NCBI GenBank assembly: GCA_900770215.1
Contig: CAAGJW010000020.1
Location: 1-24,937, forward strand
Direction of reading: 5' to 3'
DNA from: Bacteroidales bacterium
GTDB taxonomy: Bacteria; Bacteroidota; Bacteroidia; Bacteroidales; Muribaculaceae
Length of the DNA: 24,937 bases
This document shows positions 1 to 5,093 of this stretch, piece after piece (positions within the stretch are counted from its first letter, which is position 1; each line of letters starts with the position of its first letter). The notes under the pieces were generated by a model that was given only the letters and a program-made list of their open reading frames with translations, was not told where the DNA came from and ran no database searches. The position numbers and the translations under genes were made by a program.

Positions 1-11
1 GTAAAATAATG

Positions 12-84
12 AGCGGCAAACGGGACTCGGACCCGCGACCTCGACCTTGGCAAGGTCGCGCTCTACCAACTGAGCTATTTTCGC
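12..84 (-). tRNA. tRNA-Gly (GCC), copy 1, acceptor stem mismatched
   Basis: A complete 73-nt cloverleaf can be folded on the minus strand: acceptor 5' arm GCGAAAA (84-78), D stem GCTC/GAGC, anticodon stem CGACC/GGTCG around the loop TTGCCAA, hence anticodon GCC for glycine. From the T arm back to the 5' end it is identical over 65 bp to the second copy at 133-205. The 3' acceptor strand, however, reads TTGCCGC instead of TTTTCGC, so pairs 4-69 and 5-68 are A-C and A-G mismatches. CCA is not encoded. It may be a decaying duplicate or a specialised variant. It lies 48 bp downstream of copy 2 and is probably in the same transcript. Confidence 0.88.
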
Positions 85-132
85 ATTTTGCACGGCTTCA
101 CTATCGTGAAGCTATTCTTAAAGAACTCTGTG

Positions 133-205
133 AGCGAAAAACGGGACTCGGACCCGCGACCTCGACCTTGGCAAGGTCGCGCTCTACCAACTGAGCTATT
201 TTCGC
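133..205 (-). tRNA. tRNA-Gly (GCC), copy 2
   Basis: This 73-nt cloverleaf on the minus strand has a fully paired acceptor stem (GCGAAAA with TTTTCGC), D stem GCTC/GAGC, anticodon stem CGACC/GGTCG, anticodon GCC (glycine) and a five-base T stem closed by G-T. The T loop reads TCCGAGT, so position 55 is C where nearly all tRNAs have U. CCA is not encoded, as is common in Bacteroidota. It is the promoter-proximal gene of a tandem pair. Confidence 0.95.
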
Positions 206-240
206 GTTTTGCAATATCGGTTGTCTCTCAATTGCGGGTA

Positions 241-272
241 CAAAGATAATGGGTTTTGACGAAACTACCAAA
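241..272 (-). promoter_or_regulatory. Promoter for the tRNA-Gly pair
   Basis: On the minus strand TTTG (272-269), a 20-nt spacer and TATCTTTG (248-241) match the Bacteroidota primary sigma consensus TTTG-N19-21-TAnnTTTG. The predicted transcript would start near 233-236, about 30 nt before the mature 5' end of tRNA copy 2. Confidence 0.75.
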
Positions 273-294
273 CTTTGCGCCTAAAAATTTCACA

Positions 295-894
295 TTATTT
301 TTGCTGTCGCAGGAGTTCAAAAAACTCCTGGCGCAGCCTAACGTCTTCAAAGGCACCCTTGTAGTGCATGGTCACGGTGGTAGACTCTTGCTTCTCAACG
401 CCGCGCATCTTCATGCACAGGTGGGCAGCCTGGCAGACCACGATGACACCCTTGTTGGGCAAGGCACGGTCTACGGCGTCGCATATCTCGCCAGTGAGAC
501 GTTCCTGCACCTGGAGCCGGCGGGCATAGGCGTCGACGGTGCGGGCCAGCTTGCTCAAGCCCACGATTTTCCCATCGGGGATGTATCCCACCGAGACCTT
601 ACCGAAGAAGGGCAGGATGTGGTGCTCGCACAACGAGTAAAACTCGATATCTTTCACGATCACCATTTGCGAGCCCGGGTGCTGAAACACGGCCGAGGCA
701 ATGATGGCCTCGGCGTCCTGGCGGTAGCCTCGCGTGTTCTCGAGCAGGGCCTTGGCGGCACGGCGCGGGGTCTTGACAAGGCCCTCGCGTGTGGGGTCCT
801 CGCCTATGAGTTGGAGTATGGCACGATAGTGCTCGGCAATTTTATCGATGAGTTGCGGGTCGCAGTTGCAATGATTAGTTGGAATGTTGTTCAT
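295..894 (-). CDS. folE: GTP cyclohydrolase I (FolE)
   Basis: This 199-residue protein catalyses GTP to 7,8-dihydroneopterin triphosphate, the first step of tetrahydrofolate synthesis (and the entry to 7-deazaguanine compounds). It is cytosolic and homodecameric in the family. The zinc site is visible as the CEHH motif (Cys89, His92) and Cys160 in the HLCMKMRG segment. The GEDPTREGL and TPRR segments near the N terminus and the VGLSKLAR segment (about 111-118) are family signatures. Length is normal for bacterial FolE. It starts nine bases after the stop of the SPOR gene and is surely co-transcribed with it from the promoter at 1644-1675. No terminator is visible after its stop, so transcription may run on toward the tRNA genes. 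Confidence 0.97.
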   Translation of the reverse strand: MNNIPTNHCNCDPQLIDKIAEHYRAILQLIGEDPTREGLVKTPRRAAKALLENTRGYRQDAEAIIASAVFQHPGSQMVIVKDIEFYSLCEHHILPFFGKVSVGYIPDGKIVGLSKLARTVDAYARRLQVQERLTGEICDAVDRALPNKGVIVVCQAAHLCMKMRGVEKQESTTVTMHYKGAFEDVRLRQEFFELLRQQK

Positions 895-903
895 TTTCGA
901 CGA

Positions 904-1569
904 TTAAAAATTGACAGGGGCAGCAGCGTCGCCCCACACATTGACGGTGTCGGTCACAATGATGGTCTCGGATGCATACTTGCGGAATGCCTTCTTGATG
1001 CGCCTGAGAGCCTTGCGGGCCGCCTCGCGCCGGGTGAAGTCGCCCACGCGCAGCCGCCATTGCGGAGCATTGTAGGACACGTAGTAATGATATTGCGGGA
1101 AAGCCGTGGCCAGCTCCTTGGCACGGGCATAGGCCAGGTTGCGCGCACCGCGGCGCGAGCTGAAGAGCACCTGGATGCGGTAGCCTGTCACCTTCTTGGT
1201 TATGGCCTGGTCATAGTAGTGAAAGTTCTCCTTCATCTCGCTGGTGATTTTGACCTTGCCTTTGGCAGCAGGCTTAGCAGCGGGCATGTTGTGATGAGGC
1301 TCAGCGGGCACCTGAACTTGGCCGTCGCCAAGCTGCGGCTCACCCTCACCTGGGGAGACGATGCCTGGATCGGTATTTTTTTCTTTGCCCTGCGATTTGT
1401 CTTTAGAGTCTTTGTCGGGCTTCGTTTTGGTTTCCTTCTTGTCCTTGCCGCCCAGCAAGCCCTGAGGAGCATTGACGGTGACTTGTGCCGATGCCTCGCA
1501 GCCCAGCGAGAGCCACAGGGCGGCTACAAGCGAGATGCCCAAGAGTCGGAAGAAGCGAGAATCTGTCAT
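904..1569 (-). CDS. SPOR-domain secreted protein
   Basis: This 221-residue protein has an N-terminal export signal (hydrophobic residues 9-23, then Cys24 and ASAQ at 26-29). Either signal peptidase I cleavage after Ala28 or a weak lipobox ending at Cys24 is possible. A Lys/Asp-rich linker follows (42-66), then a Pro/Gly-rich stretch, and a C-terminal SPOR domain (about 128-206, starting GYRIQVLFSS and including WRLRVGDF). SPOR domains bind glycan strands of peptidoglycan lacking stem peptides, usually at division septa, so a periplasmic cell-wall role is likely. The partner and exact role are not known from sequence. It is first in a two-gene unit with folE, an arrangement I recall from other Bacteroidales. 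Confidence 0.88.
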   Translation of the reverse strand: MTDSRFFRLLGISLVAALWLSLGCEASAQVTVNAPQGLLGGKDKKETKTKPDKDSKDKSQGKEKNTDPGIVSPGEGEPQLGDGQVQVPAEPHHNMPAAKPAAKGKVKITSEMKENFHYYDQAITKKVTGYRIQVLFSSRRGARNLAYARAKELATAFPQYHYYVSYNAPQWRLRVGDFTRREAARKALRRIKKAFRKYASETIIVTDTVNVWGDAAAPVNF

Positions 1570-1632
1570 ACGATTTGCTTAAACTACTGTGTTACTTTTT
1601 GCCCCAGCGGGGACAGTGAAACTGCTAAAAAC

Positions 1633-1679
1633 AAAATTGACTACAAAGGTAATAAAAAATTATCAATGTAGTCAATTTT
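1633..1679 (-). terminator. 13-bp inverted repeat: tpiA terminator overlapping next promoter
   Basis: AAAATTGACTACA (1633-1645) and TGTAGTCAATTTT (1667-1679) are a perfect 13-bp inverted repeat with a 21-nt spacer. In the tpiA transcript this forms a hairpin followed by a U-rich tail, 65 bp after the tpiA stop, so it can act as an intrinsic terminator. The same DNA contains the -7 box of the downstream SPOR/folE promoter in its loop, so an operator role is equally possible. Confidence 0.6.
1644..1675 (-). promoter_or_regulatory. Promoter for SPOR gene-folE
   Basis: On the minus strand TACCTTTG (1651-1644) fits the TAnnTTTG consensus, with TTGA (1675-1672) 20 nt upstream as the -33 element. 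It lies 75 bp before the SPOR-gene ATG and is embedded in a 13-bp inverted repeat. Confidence 0.65.
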
Positions 1680-1744
1680 ATGTCTTAAACTTGAGCTTGC
1701 TGCCCATGCAGGCCTGCACGGGACAAGGGTCGAGTGATATAAAA

Positions 1745-2503
1745 TCAGAAGGCAGTGACGATGCCCATGAAGGAGTCGGCCTTGAGCGAGGCGCCGCCGA
1801 TGAGGCCGCCGTCGATGTCGGGCTTGGAGAAGAGTTCAGGAGCATTGGCAGGCTTGCAGCTGCCGCCATAGAGGATGGTGGTGTCGTCGGCCACCTGCTT
1901 GCCGTACTTGTCGGCCACCAAGCCACGTATCACGGCGTGCACTTCCTCGGCCTGGTCGCTGGTAGCGGTCTTGCCTGTACCGATGGCCCAGATGGGCTCA
2001 TAGGCAATCACGATGTTGGCAAACTGCTCGGCGCTGAGGTGGAAGAGCGAGCCCTCGATTTCGCTCTTGATATATTCCTTGTAGGTGCCGTTCTCGCGCA
2101 GCTCGAGGCTCTCGCCGCAGCAGAAGATGACTTTCAAGCCGTTGGCAAGTGCCAAGTCAACCTTGTCCTTAAGCATCTCGGGGGTCTCGTTGAAGTACTC
2201 GCGACGCTCGCTGTGACCGAGGATCACATAGTTGGCTCCAGTCGAGGCAACCATAGCGGCCGACACCTCGCCAGTGTAGGCGCCCTTGTCTTTGGCAGCA
2301 CAGTTCTCGGCAGCCAGGCCCACCTTGTTGATGTCGATCACAGCCTTCACAGCAGTAAGGTGAGTGAAGGGCACGCCAATGACGACTTCGCATTTCAGGT
2401 CCTTGGCAGCTGCCACTGCATCGTTAACTTCCTTGGCGAGCTTGACGCCCTCAGGCACTGTGGTGTTCATCTTCCAGTTGCCTGCTACAATATTCTTTCT
2501 CAT
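1745..2503 (-). CDS. tpiA: Triose-phosphate isomerase
   Basis: This 252-residue TIM-barrel enzyme interconverts dihydroxyacetone phosphate and glyceraldehyde 3-phosphate in glycolysis and gluconeogenesis in the cytosol. All catalytic signatures are present: NWKMN with Lys11, GHSERR with His97, and AYEPIWAIGTGKTA with Glu169. The phosphate-binding YGGS motif is near the C terminus. Length is typical. The ATG at 2503 follows an excellent promoter at 2553-2584, so it can be expressed apart from the upstream DoxX-like gene even though it sits in the same conserved cluster. A palindromic terminator follows at 1633-1679. Confidence 0.98.
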   Translation of the reverse strand: MRKNIVAGNWKMNTTVPEGVKLAKEVNDAVAAAKDLKCEVVIGVPFTHLTAVKAVIDINKVGLAAENCAAKDKGAYTGEVSAAMVASTGANYVILGHSERREYFNETPEMLKDKVDLALANGLKVIFCCGESLELRENGTYKEYIKSEIEGSLFHLSAEQFANIVIAYEPIWAIGTGKTATSDQAEEVHAVIRGLVADKYGKQVADDTTILYGGSCKPANAPELFSKPDIDGGLIGGASLKADSFMGIVTAF

Positions 2504-2552
2504 TTCAATTAAAAAATTTAATGTATATTATCGTTTTATTGTTTCCGAACTG

Positions 2553-2584
2553 CAAAGTTACTGCAGCACCGAGAAAATAGCAAA
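2553..2584 (-). promoter_or_regulatory. tpiA: Promoter for tpiA
   Basis: TTTG (2584-2581), 20-nt spacer, TAACTTTG (2560-2553) on the minus strand is a near-perfect Bacteroidota promoter. It starts four bases after the stop of the DoxX-like gene and about 50 bp before the tpiA ATG. Confidence 0.8.
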
Positions 2585-2587
2585 TAT

Positions 2588-3934
2588 TTATAATTCTTTA
2601 TCATTTTCATGTGTTGTCTCATCATGGGGGCTGCGTTGAGACCTGAAGCGGCGGCAGATGGCCAGCACCACGACATGGGTGCGGTTGATGAGCAGCAAGG
2701 CCAGCATGGCGATGACCAAGCCGGCAGTGAGCCCCTTGAGCTGGCCGCTGGCGTCGTAGTCGCTGTTGTAGCGGGCTATGGGGAAATGCTCGTTGCGCAC
2801 ATAGTCGCTGTTGAGCGAGGTGAGCGTGCGCTTCCAGCGCACCGTGCCGTTTTCAACATAGACCAGGGCTGGGTTGCCGCGGGCAATGGTCTTGATCTGG
2901 CTCTCGTCGGCGTTGTAGATGGGGTATCTTGCCATCGAGATGTCGTACCACTCGGCCACACTTGCCGTGTCGGCCGCTGTGAGGCCCATCACACTTATGC
3001 CCTGCTTCTTGGCATTCTCGCTTATCTCGTTGATGTCGAAGGTATAGGCAATGTTCACATTTTTGAGATCGGGGAAGAGAACGAGCAACTGTCGGCCAGT
3101 GTCGGGCAAGACCAGGTCGGTGACATCGTTGCCGTTGTCGACAATCTCGATCGTGGGGTGAGAGGCCTGCTCGCGCGGCTCACGGCCAGGCTTGAAGCGC
3201 CGCTGCACATATCGCCAGCCACTGTTGTCGTCGGGCAGACTGTCGAGGTCGAAGGCCTGCTGCCTGCCGCCTTTTTCATAGATGAAGACGTAGTCGTCGC
3301 CATCGGTGTCGGCTGTCGACGACACGCCCACCTTGGCACCCACCTTGTAGGGGCGGAAATCGATGAGCGGCTGCACGTTGTAGCCGTCGTAGGCCACGAC
3401 AGCGATATAGAGCAGTGCGAAGAGGCCCACCACCCAATTGATAGCAGGCCCGTAGAGGCCATGCACACGGCGATTGAAACATTGCAGATAGACGAGGGCG
3501 GGCAACAAGACCAGATTTTTGAGAAAAGTGTGCCAGTTGCTCAGCACAAGTGCATCGCCAAAGCAGCCGCAATCGGCCACTTTGCCTGTGAGCGCAAGAT
3601 CGAGCGTGAGCGGTGTCATGACACACATCATGAGTAGCAGCAAGGCAATCGAGCCACGGCGGAAGGCACCCACAAGCACACACACGCCCAGCACAAACTC
3701 GAAGCATGCCAGCGCGATGGCGCAAGGCAGGGCCACCTGCACCAGCTCAGGGAAGCCAAAGGCGTTGAAATAGTCGATGAGCTTGTAGTAGCCGCCCCAA
3801 GGGTCGATGCCCTTGACGAGGCCCGAAAAGATAAAGACACAGCCCACTGCTACACGCAGCAACCACACAACCGCGGTGTTCCACTTGCTTTGAGCTATGG
3901 GCAAGGCCCATTTTGGAAGTTTGAAAATCGACAC
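2588..3934 (-). CDS. DoxX-like / BT_3928-type membrane protein with thioredoxin-like region
   Basis: This protein has about 448 residues. The N-terminal half is a four-helix DoxX/MauE-like membrane domain (about residues 20-165) containing FIFSGLVKGIDPWGG and the loop motif CGCFGD (about 122-127). A further membrane helix lies near 165-185, followed by a periplasmic-looking segment that resembles a thioredoxin/AhpC fold (about 250-375) but has no CxxC pair, then a last membrane helix (about 400-425) and a charged tail. The family is annotated BT_3928 in Bacteroides, without known function; a thiol-redox or quinone-linked role is inference. No in-frame ATG exists at the start: the candidates are GTG 3934 (chosen) and TTG 3943. 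It follows the DUF1599 gene by about 80 bp with no clear promoter of its own. Confidence 0.85.
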   Translation of the reverse strand: MSIFKLPKWALPIAQSKWNTAVVWLLRVAVGCVFIFSGLVKGIDPWGGYYKLIDYFNAFGFPELVQVALPCAIALACFEFVLGVCVLVGAFRRGSIALLLLMMCVMTPLTLDLALTGKVADCGCFGDALVLSNWHTFLKNLVLLPALVYLQCFNRRVHGLYGPAINWVVGLFALLYIAVVAYDGYNVQPLIDFRPYKVGAKVGVSSTADTDGDDYVFIYEKGGRQQAFDLDSLPDDNSGWRYVQRRFKPGREPREQASHPTIEIVDNGNDVTDLVLPDTGRQLLVLFPDLKNVNIAYTFDINEISENAKKQGISVMGLTAADTASVAEWYDISMARYPIYNADESQIKTIARGNPALVYVENGTVRWKRTLTSLNSDYVRNEHFPIARYNSDYDASGQLKGLTAGLVIAMLALLLINRTHVVVLAICRRFRSQRSPHDETTHENDKEL

Positions 3935-4015
3935 TGCTATCAATAAATTTATAGTTGCTAATTATTCTTTCCGACGCATGAGCGGCAATTGCCGCGACGG
4001 GCCAGCACACGGGTC

Positions 4016-4567
4016 TCAATCGGTACCCTCGTTGTGGCGTATCAAAGCAAAGACGGCATAGTTGATCATGTCCTGATAATTGGCAGCTATGCCCTCGCTC
4101 ACCGTGGTGACGCCGCCGTGGTCCTCGATCGACTTGGTGCGCTCCACCTTGGTGAGAATGAAGTCGGCATAGCTGCTGGGGCGCATGTCGCGCCAGGCCT
4201 CGCCATAGTCGGTGTTCTTGTCGATCATGAGTTGCTTGGTGAGAGCTGCGTACTTGTCGTAGAGCTCAACAGCCTCGTCGCGGGTCATGTCGACGGTGTC
4301 GCTGAATCCTCTCTCAAGCTGAATGAGACCGATGATGCCGTAGTTCACGATGCCACGGTACTCACTGTAGATGTCTTCGTTGACCTTGCTTGAGCCACCA
4401 TTGAGCTGGATGGTGCGTATGCGCTTGGCATTGATAAAAATCTGGTCGGTGATGGTCGACGGGCGCGAAATGCGCCACGAGGGCCCGTAGTCGGCCATTT
4501 TGTCGACAAAAATCTGGCGGCACGCCTTTATCACTTGGTCATATTCTTTAATCGTATCTGCTGGCAT
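4016..4567 (-). CDS. Tandem DUF1599 protein
   Basis: This 183-residue protein is made of two related halves. The first (about 10-85) contains IFVDKMADYGPSWRISRPS, TDQIF, KRIR and NYGIIGLIQL. The second (about 100-178) repeats the pattern as LMIDKNTDYGEAWRDMRPS, ADFIL, KVERTKSIE and NYAVFALI. Both belong to DUF1599, listed to my knowledge as a nucleotide-modification-associated domain; the activity is unknown. The protein has no signal peptide, so it is cytosolic. An ATG at 4594 is also open, but family similarity begins at the ATG at 4567, which I chose. It is the first gene of the tpiA/folE cluster, with a promoter at 4616-4623. Confidence 0.88.
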   Translation of the reverse strand: MPADTIKEYDQVIKACRQIFVDKMADYGPSWRISRPSTITDQIFINAKRIRTIQLNGGSSKVNEDIYSEYRGIVNYGIIGLIQLERGFSDTVDMTRDEAVELYDKYAALTKQLMIDKNTDYGEAWRDMRPSSYADFILTKVERTKSIEDHGGVTTVSEGIAANYQDMINYAVFALIRHNEGTD

Positions 4568-4615
4568 AATCCTGTGATGTAATATTGTGTGCACTTAAAA
4601 AGCCGCACTGTTGTG

Positions 4616-4623
4616 CAAAGTTA
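4616..4623 (-). promoter_or_regulatory. -7 box of the DUF1599 cluster promoter
   Basis: TAACTTTG on the minus strand fits TAnnTTTG and lies 49 bp before the chosen DUF1599 ATG. No good TTTG is found 19-21 nt upstream, so only the -7 element is supported. Confidence 0.5.
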
Positions 4624-4704
4624 CTAAAAGATTGCCTATATCATGCCTGCCCAGCCGCTAAAATTGATCATAAAAGACATGCACAATCATGGCAGAAGGG
4701 TAGA

Positions 4705-4962
4705 TAAAAAAGGCAGGATACCTGCCCACTGCATGTGTGTGGCTGGCATCCTGCTATAGAAAAGCCACATCAAAGGATGTGATGAAACTCCGGTCAAATA
4801 CAAGGATTTGAGTGCGAACTACACCTTTGTAATCCTCCGGCACCCGCAGGGGTGCACCTCACGGTCGAGGCCCGCCATTGGCATAGCCGTATACTCGGCA
4901 TTTCATAAAAAATTGAAGAGTATCCCGATCCACTTTGATGCGGCATTATTTCAATGATCTCA
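4705..4962 (-). ncRNA. Candidate structured non-coding RNA, family unknown
   Basis: A stretch with no credible reading frame is bounded by a promoter (TACCTTTG, 4975-4968) and an intrinsic terminator (hairpin plus six T, ending near 4706), giving a transcript of about 258 nt. It is rich in local hairpins: ATACTC/GAGTAT (4923-4918 with 4895-4890), CCTC/GAGG, GCACCC/GGGTGC, TCAAAT/ATTTGA, CACATC/GATGTG, and a 10-bp pairing of 4754-4745 with 4722-4713. Promoter, terminator and size resemble small regulatory RNAs such as 6S or the Bacteroidales-1 motif, but I cannot assign a family by eye. It may instead be a long regulated leader, since the DUF1599 gene lies 140 bp downstream on the same strand. 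The rest of 4568-5093 shows nothing else clear. Confidence 0.55.
4706..4754 (-). terminator. Rho-independent terminator of the candidate RNA
   Basis: GGCAGG (4726-... strand) pairs with CCTGCC around a three-base loop (4712-4726), followed by a six-T run (4711-4706). A competing longer stem pairs GCAGGATGCC (4754-4745) with GGTATCCTGC (4722-4713), also just before the T run. Confidence 0.65.
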
Positions 4963-4967
4963 CATCA

Positions 4968-4999
4968 CAAAGGTACAATATTCACGGGCAAAAAGCAAG
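4968..4999 (-). promoter_or_regulatory. Promoter for the candidate RNA
   Basis: TTGC (4999-4996), 20-nt spacer, TACCTTTG (4975-4968) on the minus strand. The -7 element is a full match to TAnnTTTG; the -33 element is a partial match to TTTG. It lies in the gap after the TPR gene. Confidence 0.6.
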
Positions 5000-5093
5000 C
5001 ATTTTGGCAACTTTTTTCGGTGCGATTCCTCTGTTTTCGGTGGTGATTGTGGCCAGGCAGGATGGCCAAGACATAGCCCAGCGTGCATAAGGC

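Noticed and set aside
9..194. Plus-strand 61-codon frame across the start of the window
   Set aside because: It reads through both tRNA genes on the opposite strand and repeats itself only because the tRNAs are duplicated.
20..205. A short repeat array or CRISPR-like repeat at the left edge
   Set aside because: The 65-bp repeat occurs only twice and is the body of two tRNA genes.
256..1671. Long plus-strand open frame of 471 codons opposite folE and the SPOR gene
   Set aside because: It lies antisense to two clear genes, has low-complexity His/Leu/Val-rich composition expected from the opposite strand of GC-rich codons, and matches no family.
4705..4962. Candidate RNA as tmRNA, RNase P RNA, SRP RNA or a TPP/cobalamin riboswitch
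   Set aside because: I could not find the characteristic conserved segments of these families on the minus strand; the family is left open.
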